DNA of 64,000 nt from positions 4,340,001 through 4,404,000 of the forward strand of contig BTPP01000004.1 of the NCBI GenBank assembly GCA_037102815.1, in the 5' to 3' direction. Shown one piece after another: positions 36,401-47,388 of this stretch (position 1 is the stretch's first letter; every line of letters starts with the position of its first letter). The stretch is from Neurospora intermedia (taxonomy: Eukaryota > Ascomycota > Sordariomycetes > Sordariales > Sordariaceae). The translations under genes and the position numbers were made by a program. The notes beneath the pieces were generated by a model. That model was not told the origin of the DNA. It saw only the letters and a list, made by a program, of their open reading frames with translations, and made no database searches.

Positions 36401-37504
36401 CGCGAGCAGGACGTTCTTCAGCACTACAAGGACTCACTGGCCAAGCAACAGCATGCCAGCTTGATCTCGGTTCTCAAGTCCAGTCTTTTGTTTGCTGCTT
36501 CCAACTCTCTCATGTTCCTTGCTTTTGCCTTGGGTTTCTGGTACGGTGGTACTCTGATTGCCAAGCACGAGTACGACATGTTCACCTTCTTCATTGTGTT
36601 CTCGTCGGTTATTTTTGGCGCCCAGTCTGCCGGTTCCGTCTTCAGCTTTGCTCCCGATATGGGTAAGGCCACCGAGGCCGCTCGTGACCTCAAGGAGCTC
36701 TTTGACCGCAAGCCGACTGTCGATACCTGGTCAAACGAAGGTGACTCGATCAAGCAGGTTGATGGTACCATTGAGTTCCGCGATGTTCATTTCCGCTACC
36801 CGACTAGGCCCGAGCAACCCGTCCTCCGTGGTCTCAACCTGTCCATCCAGCCTGGTCAATATGTCGCTCTTGTTGGAGCTTCTGGGTGCGGCAAGTCTAC
36901 GACCATTGCCCTTTTGGAGAGGTTCTATGACCCTCTTAGCGGTGGCATCTTTATCGACGGCCGCGAAATTAGCAGCCTCAATGTCAACGAATACCGCAGC
37001 TTCATTGCCCTCGTCTCGCAGGAACCGACTTTGTACCAGGGTACCGTTCGCGATAACATCATCCTCGGAGCCAACAGCGACGTGACGGACGAGCAGATCA
37101 AGTTCGCCTGCCAGGAAGCCAACATATACGACTTTATCATGTCTCTCCCCGATGGCATGAACACTTTGGTCGGTTCCAAGGGTGCATTGCTCTCGGGTGG
37201 TCAGAAGCAGCGTATCGCTATCGCCCGCGCGCTGATCCGCGACCCCAAGATTCTGCTGCTCGATGAGGCGACATCGGCTCTGGATTCTGAGTCAGAGCAC
37301 GTTGTGCAGGCGGCGTTGGATAAGGCTGCCAAGGGTAGAACTACCATTGCGGTTGCACATCGTCTCAGCACGATTCAGAAGGCGGATATCATCTACGTGT
37401 TTGACCAGGGCAGGATTGTTGAGCAGGGAACGCATTCGGAGTTGATGAAGAAGAATGGCAGGTATGCAGAGTTGGTTAACCTGCAGAGTCTGGAGAAGCA
37501 TTAA
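33437..37504 (+). CDS. Full-length ABC multidrug exporter (ABCB/MDR, Pmd1/leptomycin-resistance type)
   Basis: Plasma-membrane ATP-driven exporter of hydrophobic compounds or peptides. Two exons, 33437-35817 and 35872-37504, joined across a 54-nt intron, give 1337 residues with the layout membrane domain, ATPase, membrane domain, ATPase. ATPase 1 has Walker A GASGSGKST near residue 457, signature LSGGQKQR near 568 and Walker B ILLLDEATSALD near 588. ATPase 2 has GASGCGKST near 1129, LSGGQKQR near 1234 and ILLLDEATSALD near 1253. Both sites look competent. Each membrane domain should have six helices. The ATG at 33437 (MAAGSLSEKEGE) is the first in frame. The promoter has a TATA box and a tandem 9-bp repeat, which suggests an inducible gene. 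a-factor-type peptide export cannot be excluded. Confidence 0.95.
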
Positions 37505-38794
37505 GCGGGGCTGAAGACCAAAAAGTTGAAAAGTCTATTTTTCTTTTGCATTTGGCAAGGCGTTATATTAGAGGGATAATCTCACCACTCTATTGTGGAA
37601 GATGCTGGATTTGGTCATTTGAATTTTTATACATGGCAAGAATGAGGTTAGTTGGGATATATCAGAGCTGATGATATCTTCAGCGATGGGAGACACGACT
37701 GGCGGATTGTTGCACATGTTAGACGATACCACTGTATGTACGTACGTATTATTAATGGCTAGTATGGTTGATGGATGAGGGGGATGTTGAAAAGGAATAG
37801 ACACCAATCACATTATCAAACATCTTGTGGTGTTACAATAATACACGAAGCCTGTGTTTGAGTAAGTGATGCCAAAGATGCCTGTGAAGGTCTCCGAATC
37901 CCATGTCACAAGTATTTAACATCTTAGCATACATTTACCAGCGAAAACTGTTAAGCACTCGTGATTGCCACCACCATCACCCTAAGAGCGGGGCTAGTCC
38001 CCCCCTTAGTGTAGACCTGTCACTTTAGCGCTGTGGGACCCGCCCTGTAGCCGCCATTACCGCCACTTTGGGTCGCTTTGCCCCACCCACTGTCACTGAG
38101 GAGGGGTCACCAGGGGCCGCGGGGGCAACGTCATGGGATTTCTTTCATCCTCTTTCCATTCCCGCTTTCCATCGGTTCCTTCGTTAAGTTAATTGCCATT
38201 GTGAGTCTAGACTTGTTCGTTTTATACACAGCCTCGTTTACAAACGGGGTAGACAAGTGTCCTTTTGTAGCTGTGGTATTGTATGCTGCATGTACTCGAT
38301 TTATATGCAAGTGTGACTTGAGACGCTCAGACCCTTGCTCTCGCATCCATCACTTCATATTTGACTGGACGACATTTCTCCCTCTTACATCCAATCTTCC
38401 TCGCGCATCGCCTACATATACATACATACATACATACATACATCTATTGTCCCCTACCATACTACCTAAACTTGACATCAGCCCCAGGCTGGACTCTGGC
38501 TGGGCATCAACGGTTTTTTGTCATTCTTCCTCTTTCGTTTCTGTCGAGTATCAATCAGCAAACTCCATCAGCTCGATACATCTACCCTCAGTATATCCGA
38601 GTCGCATCATTTCCGCCTGCTGTGTATTATACCACCTACTTTTCACTACAGTTCCGCTCGACGTTCATTAAACGATCACTCCGCGCGCGCGTCGAATCTG
38701 CACTGGAACCCCAACGACATCAACAGTGTCAACAACATTCAGAGACCAACCAAACCAGACCCGAAACTGAAGTGAAGCGAAACATAAAACAACG
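37505..38794. promoter_or_regulatory. Exporter 3' region and SARAF promoter
   Basis: 1.3 kb. The right half is the promoter and 5' leader of the SARAF-family gene, with a (CATA)n tract at about 38416-38443. No gene is seen. Confidence 0.5.
38416..38443. repeat. (CATA)n microsatellite
   Basis: About seven CATA units, 350 bp upstream of the SARAF-family start and probably in its 5' leader. Confidence 0.85.
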
Positions 38795-40112
38795 ATGCGC
38801 CTCCTCGATCCATCATCGTCATCGCTGGTGGGAGTAACAGCGCTCCTCTTTTTATCTTCGCTACTACCCAACGGTCTCAGCGGTGCAGAAGCAGCAAAGT
38901 CGGGTAAAGCTAAGGATGCGGTTTTGCTTTCTAATGTATGTCTTTTTTAATCTCCCCTTCCCCTTCCCTTTTCCCTTCATCATCTCCCCCCTCTCCCTCC
39001 CCCCCCTTCCTCTCCCTCTTCTTCTTCCTCCCCTTCCCCTTCTTCCCCTTCTTCCCCTTCTTCCCCTTCTTCCCCTTCTTCCCCTCTTCTTCCCCTCTTC
39101 TTCCTCCTCTCCCAGTACCAAAAAAGCTAACAACCCCCCCCCCCCGCTATAGATCCGCTCCCTAACCCTCCTCCCCTCCTCCCTCACAACCGGCCGTCGT
39201 CTCCCCCCCATCCCCCAATTGAAATGCACCTCCTCCCGCCCCCTCTGCGCCCTCGCAGCCCCACATATCTCCTTAATGCGCTGCGTAAACCAAGGACCCC
39301 GCTACGACAAGGAAGACATCCAGTGGTCTTGCACCGTGCCTTCGCTTCCTACTACTCTCCAGCTGGGATCAACAGACGTGATTTGCGAAGGGTATGATGG
39401 ACCGGATGATGACTATGTACTGAAGGGGAGTTGTGGAGTGGAATACACTTTGGCGTTGACGGAGGAGGGACGGAGGAGGTATGGACATGGACATGGTGGA
39501 TGGGGAGGAGAACCGGGGGAAGAAGAAGGGGAGAATAATAAGTGGGCGGGGTATTTGTTTGGGGTGTTGTTTGTGGGTGTGTTGGGGTGGATTGTGTATA
39601 GTGCTTGTGTGCAGGCTGGGGTAAATCGGCGGGGTGGGACTGGTGCGGGTGATGGGCAGAGGAGAGGGTGGGGAGGTGGTGGTGGGGGAGGAGGAGGACT
39701 TGGGTTTGGCGGCGGCGGCGGAGCTGGAGGAGGAGGAGGAGGAGGAGGAGGAGGAGGAGGGGATTGGAATGATCCGCCGCCACCGTACCCTGGATCAGGA
39801 GGATATGGCAACAAGCAGCAATCGGGACAACAGCAACAGCAGCAGCAGCAAGGATGGAGACCGGGGTTCTGGTCGGGACTAGCGGGTGGTGCGGCGGCTG
39901 GGTATCTAGCTGGACAGAGAGGGAGGGGGAGAGAAGAGTATGATAATCGCAGTAGGGGGTATAACTACGGAAGCACATGGGGTTCGTCGTCGGGCTCGAG
40001 GAACAGGAGTTGGGGATCATCTTCATCACGGAGCTATTCGGGGGATAACGGTGGCAGTTCGGGGACGACGACCCATGAAAGCACCGGGTTCGGATCGACG
40101 AGTCGCCGCTAA
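38795..40112 (+). CDS. SARAF-family (DUF1183) ER membrane protein
   Basis: Homologue of the animal regulator of store-operated calcium entry, a single-pass protein of the endoplasmic reticulum. Two exons, 38795-38935 and 39153-40112, give 366 residues. A signal peptide covers about residues 1-30 (ALLFLSSLLPNGLSGAEA). The lumenal domain shows the family pattern: IRSLTLLPSSLTTGRRLPPI, Cys pairs at KCTSSRPLC and MRCVNQGP, IQWSCTVPS, then CEGYDGPDDDYVLKGSCGVEYTL. One membrane helix is near residues 177-200 (YLFGVLFVGVLGWIVYSAC). The cytosolic tail is Gly-rich, with a QQ run and Arg/Ser/Tyr repeats. The 217-nt intron is packed with CCCCTTCTT pyrimidine repeats. It is convergent with bre1. In animals the partners are STIM and Orai, which fungi lack. 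Confidence 0.93.
38936..39152 (+). repeat. Pyrimidine-repeat intron of the SARAF-family gene
   Basis: The intron is almost pure C and T between 38945 and 39115, with tandem CCCCTTCTT-like units and a run of 13 C before the acceptor. On the other strand it reads as an AGG-rich frame with no meaning. Confidence 0.8.
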
Positions 40113-40905
40113 TTATATAGGGATGGCTTGGTTGGACGAACGATAATAACGTACTCACATACAGACGCAATAAACCAAATACATACACGATGCAGAAAGG
40201 GTATCGACATAATGTTTGCGCGAGCGTATAATGATTCTTTGGAAATTATACAAAGGCTTGCTCTGAAAAACAAATCAGAGTTTAAGTGGCTTGAATCTCC
40301 CGTCTCCATTCCATACCATCCCATCCCATCCCATCCCGTTCCCTATCACACACAGACGCTATTCCCGTCATGTTTATGCTCCCATAGTGTTGTTGTACAT
40401 CAAAGCAATTGGATGCTGATCGCTACCCCCCCCAAGACGCCGATAAAACCATTTATTGGATGTACTTCTTTCCTTCTATTCCAGTACCTAACATGACATA
40501 CCCTTTCGTCCCAAGATGGCTTGAGATCCTTGGTCGAAGCGAGGGGAGCTGGTTGTATATGGATGGGTTTTGGGGCCGTCGCCAAAGGTCCATCATCCTC
40601 ATGTTGCGAACGTGGCCCATGTTTGTCCGAGTTCCTCCTATTCGAAATTTGTCCTTCAACCCATCTCTGAACGTTTCTCTCGACAGAAAACCGGTTGTAA
40701 AAATGATTTCATCCCAGTCTCTCGGGCCCCATATAAACTTTTCCGTTGTAAAGTGTTCGAGTAGAGCGTACCGATCGATAATGGCATGGTAATACTCCAA
40801 AAGTCTGACATTGTCAAATATACCTTCCTCCTCTTAACGTTGCCGTTCCCGGAGCCATTCATTGACTCTTCTCTGCCGAACCCCCCCTCCCACCAAATCA
40901 TCCCA
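40113..40905. other. Convergent 3' region, SARAF-family gene and bre1
   Basis: About 790 bp between convergent stops. It holds a CATCC repeat near 40313-40340. The minus strand is open from 41141 to 40656 if bre1 intron 3 is kept. Confidence 0.5.
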
Positions 40906-43631
40906 TTACAAATGAGCAGGCATGGCGTCAGATCGATCGAACGCCTTGTTGCAGCTTGGGCATTTTCGCATCCGGTTCGCCAGTCGGTTATCGACACACT
41001 CGTTGCAGAATACATGCCCGCATCCCTTGAGTATCGTGTTCTTGAAGTTGCTCCTGCATACGGAACAAAGGACCAAATTCTAGAGAAGTAGCAGGTTAGT
41101 CTATCAATCCAGATCCAAACTCTCTCCAAACCACCACTTACCCTCAGCATTTCCTCCTCCTCAGTCGAGTTGGACTGGCACTTTGTCTTCCACTTGTCGC
41201 GTTCTGAGCTGACTTTGTCGAGGCGCACCTTGAGCTTCTCCGCCTCCTGCTCCTTGTCGATCGCCTTCTCCTTCAGTTCCCTGCCTGCCGTGTCCTTGGA
41301 TTTCACAAGATTTTGCAGATTTTCAATCTGCGACTTTACCGAATCTGCCCGCCGAGTGGCCTCGGAACTCAAGGATTCCAGCTTCTTGCTCTCCGTCACA
41401 ATAGTTATGTTGGACTGCTTCAGATCCGCAATCTGCTTCTCCAAAGTGGTGATGAGTGCTCGGTGCTGTGTCTCGACATCCTTGAGCTGGGAAATGATCT
41501 CAGAGCTCTTGCTGTTCTGTCCGCGCAATGTCCGTATCTCGGCTATCCGAATGTCCATGTCTTTGCGCGCGGCAAAGTACTTCTGGTCTGCTTTGCTCTT
41601 TTCGGCTGTGAGAATAGCAACCCGCTCCTCCAGAGCACTGAAATCCATCACCTTCTTATGGGCAATACCCATAGCCTTCCTGTATGACTTCTCAAGTGCT
41701 GGAAGCTCCTTGTTGATCGCCTCGTAATCCCGCTCCAACTTGGCGAACTTCTCACGGAGCTCTTCAGCCGAGAGAGTGCTTAAATCCTCCGTCGGGGCGG
41801 CCTTGGTTGCATCTTCCGTTGGTCTTAACCTCTCAAGTTCGGATTCTAGTTGAGTTATCCGATCCGTCATGGCCTCAACAAGCTCATTCAGGTGAGCGGA
41901 TGCTGTCTTTTCCTGTTCCTGGCTTGCCTTACGCATTGCAAGTTCAGCAAGAAGCTCATCCCTTGCGGAGCGGATCCTAGTGAGATCCTGGTCTTTTTGT
42001 TGTATCTGGTCCTCCAGATCTGAGGTGAGAGCCTGGGCTTCTTGTTCCAGGGTGGCACGGTACGATGTTCGTTCGGCCCGCAGCTTCTCGGCGTCTTCCC
42101 GGAACTGCTTGTTGACGGCCTCCAGGTTGTTGATGCGCTTGATGAGATCCTCGTTTTGAGCCTTGAACTGCTTGAATACGTCGGTCCGGGCATAATCTTC
42201 CTCAGAAATGCCCTCCTTCTTGATCTTGAAATTGGCATTTTCTTCTTGTAAGGTCTTGATTTCGGCAAGAAGAGATTCAATCTGTTCTTTTTGCTTGTTG
42301 GCCACGGCAATGGCTTCCTTGTATTTGGTCTTGTACTCGGCGCCGTCGCCGTTTTCTGCAATTGAACTTGTGCCATTTTCGTCATTTGTGGTTTGTCGCG
42401 TTGTCGAGTTGGCCAGTGCCTGCTGTTCCAATTTTTGGACTTGGGCACTTCTAACCCTATCGAGCTTCCGTTCCGCCTTGATCACCTTGAGAGTCGCGGT
42501 ATCATACTGTTCGGAGAGCGTCGCATTTTCGGCCTGGAGTCTGTCGATTTTCACTGCTAGTTCCTTTTGATTTGCCAGTAAAGACTTCACCTGTGCTTCC
42601 AATTGCGCCACATCGGGCTTGACCTCGCCCCGGGAACTGGCGAGCTTGTTGAGTAGCGACTCGACCTTGAGAATGACGGGTTTCTTGATGTCGTCCAGAT
42701 GTTGGCGGAATTCCTTGCTGTCCTTAAAGGCGAGGCTCGATACCCAATTGGAGTCTACGGGCTTGAGGGCTATGGATTTGAGTGACCCTTCGACAATCAA
42801 CTCTAGCTCTTGAGCCAACTGGGGGGTTGTCAGCGCGCTTTGTCGTGTGGAGATATGAGTGGGGCCGAGACATACCTGCGATAGCCAGTACTTGATAACC
42901 CGCAAATGATCATCGTGAAAAGCCGCGCTTTTCTCGGCTTCTTGTAGACGGTGTTCTAGATCGACCTTTGACCGCTTGTACTCGAGCATCTGCCGGTAAA
43001 TGGCACCTTTTTGATATTCCTGCGCATTGTAACCAGTCAGCCAAGCCGTCGCCTCCAAGCCCGTGAAAGGAGAGTCATGTACACCGTGGGCGAGTTAAGG
43101 AGCGTGGTATTTGGGAGTAGGCAGGGTCAAGGCATTGCATGATGAAGAGAGAATCCTGGGAGCCGGGCGTGCTGTTGCCAGCAAGCCGCGCATTAGCAAG
43201 GGTCGAGGAGAGTACCCCAACAAAGACATCGCGGTGAGGGTCATCAGGAGGTTGGCCGACACGTAAGATGCTATCTAAAGCGGACGCGACTGCAGTGGAT
43301 GGCAGGCGGCGTCGAGGGACTGACAGGATAGAAGACGCCGGACGGCGTGGAGGATGTGCGGGGCTATGCTTGGATGTGATGATACGGAGAAGGGCGAGAA
43401 AGGAGGGGGTGGGTGGGTGTGAAGCGGTAGCCGACAATGTGTGGAACTTACCTCAATCCAAGCCTCTTCCCTTGAATCGTTGGAGTCGTCCTTGGACTTG
43501 CTGGTGCCGTTGACAGCCTGTCGCTTGCTAGGAGGGGCAACGTCGTCCGCGTTGGCGGCGGGTCTCTTCCTGTCCTCCATCTTGACGGTGGTAGGACGAG
43601 GCACAGCGGAGGGAGAGGTGGCAACCGGCAT
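40906..43631 (-). CDS. bre1: E3 ubiquitin ligase Bre1 (histone H2B)
   Basis: RING ligase that, with Rad6, attaches ubiquitin to histone H2B, which promotes H3K4 and H3K79 methylation during transcription. Four exons on the minus strand, 43631-43452, 43052-42876, 42818-41142 and 41079-40906, give 735 residues. The middle is a long coiled coil. The C-terminal RING reads [17 protein letters not shown] and CPSC in C3HC4 order, near residues 682-722, and sits almost wholly in the last exon. The 399-nt first intron is the longest in the window; its acceptor follows a pyrimidine run and joins WIE to ATAWLTGYN. Intron 2 (57 nt) is in frame and has no stop. A start at Met-18 ([13 protein letters not shown], 43580) would match other Bre1 proteins and may be the true one. 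Confidence 0.93.
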
Positions 43632-45090
43632 GAGAAAAGGCGCTGGAGGGAGCGGACCGGGAACTCAGTTGTCGGCGCGGGCGGCGAAGGGCGAGAGCGC
43701 GAGCGAAGAACCAAGGCCAGAAACCAAGCAGCAGCGGGCAGAAGAAAAGAGGTTGTAAGGAAAAGCGCGGTCGACAATGGAGAGCAAGGACGGAAGGCGA
43801 GAGCAGCCAGCCGGGCGTGCGTGCGTGCGTGCGTGTGTGCGATAGAAGACGTGGTGGTCTGTCTTTGTAATGGTTGACCTCTCTTACCGCCACTGCATAC
43901 GGGGTGTGGATGACTCGTTCTCCGTCGTCGATGAGGGCGTCAACGGATGCGGAGGGGCGTGTCGGCGACGACGATGTGATGGGTTTGTGGGTGAGCTGGG
44001 TGGGTGGGTGGTGAAGTTGGACAGACCCGGTGCGCAGACTTGGCTTGGTGGAAAAAAAGACAGTCACGGCTCGCTGCCAAAAAGGAGCGTGCGGGATCCA
44101 GTCTTGAACAAAGTGTCGGAGGATTGGAAAGTGTGGAAAGGACGGAGCAGCACCTGAGGCAGGTCGAAGAACGTGACTGGAGAGCCGAGCCGGACGGGCT
44201 CCAGTTTGACCCAGCCTAGATAGGTACTTAGTCGTAGAGAACTTGAGAGGGACCAGCGCAGCAAGCCGCAACGGACAGGCCGCCGAGGTGTCGAGGTTAC
44301 CTAGGTAGGGTAATTGAATACAATGGATGAATTGCTCGCTGTGTTCTGCGCTCTCACTTTGTTAGTCCCGTGTCTTCCATCTGTTTGTCTGTGACGAGGA
44401 AGGGCGGAAGCACTCAATGGCCTGGAGGAGGAATCAAGTCTGTCTGCAACTGCAACCTTTCCACATTCTCAACACCTTCCTTCCTTCCTTCGCTCATCGG
44501 CCGCTGGACCACAAAAAGTGGGTCTTTGAACGGGAGCGCAAAGATGGACTCGCGGCGAACCCGCCAGACCGACAGAATCCACTCTCTCGCCCTTTGGATG
44601 CGTCACGCTAAGCCTCTTTCAGTCTTCGGCTGGCCAGCGGTGCCTTTATCGCACTTTGGATTCCTCCAATGCCACTGGCCGATGTGATGGAGAATACAGC
44701 CAGTGGCCCAGTGCACCACCACCGGCAGGGACTGGATCCTGACCACCCACCCACCCACCCCGCCCATCTTTTTTCCCATCACCACTTTATCAGTCAACAA
44801 TCAATTAACCGGGCAACTTCGCGCGCGTCTTCCTTTCAATCGCTTGTGCAGCAATTGACTCCCTTGGCCACCCGCTATCCTCGATCTTCAGACCTCACGG
44901 TTGTCTGAACACACATTAAGCCAATTCGATATCCGTCAGAACAAAGTCGCATCACTTGAGGCTCATCATAACCCTACCATACTGTAGTCTTTGTTTATCG
45001 TCCGCGGCCTTGTGTGGGCCCTGCTCACCAAAACATCGACGCCTCCCCTTCTCTATAGTTGATTCCCGGTAGTCGCCGACTAGATTCCAG
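43632..45090. promoter_or_regulatory. Divergent promoter region, bre1 and bdp1
   Basis: 1.46 kb between divergent starts. A GCGT repeat (about 43815-43840) is in the bre1 leader. TACCTAGGTAGGGTAA is at 44299. No gene or clear core element is seen. Confidence 0.5.
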
Positions 45091-47388
45091 ATGCTCAAGA
45101 AACCGGGCTTCGGCCCCAAGGTCAAACCGAAGGTGGTTGCTCGTCGCAACGCGCCACCTTCAGCAAAATCCACCGATTCAACTCCCGCCCCGACCGAGTC
45201 AACAACTTCACAACCTACCACAGCTGCCGCCACTCCCACAGCCGAGTCCGGTCCCTCGACCCGTCAGGTGTCGCCGGCTTCAGCTTCAGCTCAGCCTACC
45301 CCTCCTGCAACTCTCCCAACCGATACGGCCCCCGAGAAGGAGTCTTCGAGTGTTGCCAAACCGGTTTCCAAAGATGCCGCTCCAACGGACAAGCAAGCAC
45401 AACCTGCCGCGATCTCAACTGCAGCTTCGGCCCCAGCTCCGGCGCCAACTCCAGCCCCTACCGCAACGGCGAGTACCCCGGTGGAAAAGCCAGTAGAAAA
45501 ACCAGTTGAGAAGCCAGCCGAGAAGCCGACAAGCGAAAAGAGTTCGAATGCGACGACCACGACCGAGAATCCGAAAGCAGCGGCACCAAAACAGACACCT
45601 TCCAAAGCAAGGGGTACACCGGCGGCGGTTATCACTCCGACCATCATCGAAATCACAAGGCCCAGAGGCAGAAGCTCCGTGGCGACATCAGAAATCATAG
45701 CACAATCTCCGTCTAGAGCTACACGCCCGACACCCAATGCCGAACATTCAAGTACCACGTCCTCGGCCACCCCCAGTGGAACCTCGTCTACAGAGGCAGC
45801 TTCAACGCGTTCCAGCACAGAGACTACACAGCCGGTTACCCAGTCCGAGAGCTCTGCTGAGAGTCGAGCAGAGTCAAGTGCCGAGGCAACGGCCGCACCG
45901 ACCACCAAAACTACCAAGAAGGCGCCCGTACCAAGGGCACCACGGGCTCCTCGAAAGCGCAAGGCGGACGCAACAGTCGATGAAGTGGGCAATGATGAAG
46001 CCGTAGCCGAAGCCGAAACAGCAGCACCACCTCCCAGGAAGCGAACGCGGACAACGAAGAAAGCAGCGGCTGAGCCGAGTGCCGATGGAGAGGAAGCGGC
46101 TGAAGCCGAAGGTGAAGCCGCAGTACCAGCTCCCAGGAAGCGAGCTCCTCGAAAACGTAAGACGGATGCAGCAACTGGCGAAGGCGAAGCGGAAAACGAT
46201 GAAGCCGAAGGTGCAGCAACAAAAACAGCGGCTCCCAAGAAGCGCGCACGGACAAGGAAATCAGCAGCCGAGCCGAGCGTCGAGGGAGAGGACGACCAGG
46301 AAGCAGCACCCAAGCCGAAGCGGGTGCGGAAGCCAAGAAAGCCCAGGACAGAGTCGAACAACATCGATCCAGCTCTTCTGGGCGATGAGGAGCAAAATGA
46401 AGAAGCTCAAGCCAACACCAAGAAGGGCAGGCAACAGCGCGAAGCTACCCCCGAAAATGCTGAGCAAGTGCAGATCGACCGCACCCAGCTAACAATGGCC
46501 GAGCTGGCCAAGGACCTGCACATCGGCAAGAAATTCAGTCTACACGACGAGCTTGCCGAGCGCGAGCGCGCCAAACGGCAGAAATATTACGAAAAGCGCA
46601 AGAAGCAAAAGCGCGGCGAGACCGCTGACGGTGACGGCGATATTGCCGACGGCAGCGCCAGCGGCGAACAATCCGCCTCCGGCACTCCCGCTCCTGGCGG
46701 AGCTTCTGCTACCAACCCTGGTGCTGTGTCCTCCCGGCCCGCCGCCGCCGCCATCGACGAGCCCCCCCTAGTCGACTCCTCCGTCGGCGCCGTCGGCGAG
46801 CAATACATTATGATCGACGGCGAAATCCGTCTCAACGAGCGCTCGCTCCAAGTCGACCGCCACGCAGCCGTCGACCAGGCCAATTACGAAGTACAAGAAG
46901 AAAACGACTTCACCCACTTAACCACCTCCGCCACCTACCTCCGCCGCAACATGAAACCGGGCCAATGGTCCGACGAAGAAACCGACAAGTTTTACTCGGC
47001 TCTAACCATGTTCGGCACCGATTTCGAAACCATTGCTCGCCTATTTAAGGACAAGACGCGCAAGCACATCAAGCTGAAATTCAACCGCGAGGAGCGCGCC
47101 GATCCGGACCGCATCCAAAAGGCGCTGGTGGGCGAGCGAACGGTCATGATTGACATTGAGCAGTACCAGCGCGACACGGGGCAGGAGTTTGAGACGGCCG
47201 AGAAGATTTATGAGGAGCAAAGGAAGGCCGAGGAGGAGTTTGAGGCGCGGCAGAAGGCGATTGAGGATGCCAAAGCCGAGGAGGAGCGGAAGAAGGCCGA
47301 GTTGCTGTTTGGGAAGGATGGGCAGGGTGGAGTGGCGGGGGGCAAGAAGAGGAGGGGGAAGAAGGCGAGGCCGGAACCGACTTGGTAG
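45091..47388 (+). CDS. bdp1: TFIIIB subunit Bdp1 (B'')
   Basis: Part of TFIIIB with TBP and Brf1, which positions RNA polymerase III on tRNA and 5S genes. One exon of 765 residues. The Myb-like SANT domain lies near residues 618-675, with KPGQWSDEETDKFYSALTMF then GTDFETIARLF and KFNREERADP, the Bdp1 form. Upstream are the conserved blocks LTMAELAKDLHIGKKFSLHD and EQYIMIDGEIRLNERSLQVD. The first 250 residues are Ala/Thr/Pro-rich. Residues about 275-425 are an imperfect tandem repeat of a basic PRKRKxDA/KKRARTxK block and an acidic GEEAAEAEGE block. The sequence just before the ATG (gattccag) resembles an acceptor, so a further short 5' exon is possible. It is convergent with rad23. Confidence 0.93.
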   Translation: MLKKPGFGPKVKPKVVARRNAPPSAKSTDSTPAPTESTTSQPTTAAATPTAESGPSTRQVSPASASAQPTPPATLPTDTAPEKESSSVAKPVSKDAAPTDKQAQPAAISTAASAPAPAPTPAPTATASTPVEKPVEKPVEKPAEKPTSEKSSNATTTTENPKAAAPKQTPSKARGTPAAVITPTIIEITRPRGRSSVATSEIIAQSPSRATRPTPNAEHSSTTSSATPSGTSSTEAASTRSSTETTQPVTQSESSAESRAESSAEATAAPTTKTTKKAPVPRAPRAPRKRKADATVDEVGNDEAVAEAETAAPPPRKRTRTTKKAAAEPSADGEEAAEAEGEAAVPAPRKRAPRKRKTDAATGEGEAENDEAEGAATKTAAPKKRARTRKSAAEPSVEGEDDQEAAPKPKRVRKPRKPRTESNNIDPALLGDEEQNEEAQANTKKGRQQREATPENAEQVQIDRTQLTMAELAKDLHIGKKFSLHDELAERERAKRQKYYEKRKKQKRGETADGDGDIADGSASGEQSASGTPAPGGASATNPGAVSSRPAAAAIDEPPLVDSSVGAVGEQYIMIDGEIRLNERSLQVDRHAAVDQANYEVQEENDFTHLTTSATYLRRNMKPGQWSDEETDKFYSALTMFGTDFETIARLFKDKTRKHIKLKFNREERADPDRIQKALVGERTVMIDIEQYQRDTGQEFETAEKIYEEQRKAEEEFEARQKAIEDAKAEEERKKAELLFGKDGQGGVAGGKKRRGKKARPEPTW

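Noticed and set aside
38078-38671. 197-codon plus-strand frame before the SARAF-family gene
   Set aside because: Begins at a non-protein-like stretch, runs through the CATA microsatellite and lies in the presumed 5' leader.
43528-44271. 247-codon minus-strand frame upstream of bre1
   Set aside because: It covers the bre1 leader and promoter. It resembles no protein and conflicts with the bre1 start.
45291-46364. 357-codon minus-strand frame
   Set aside because: Antisense to the Ala/Thr-rich and repeat parts of bdp1; composition artefact.
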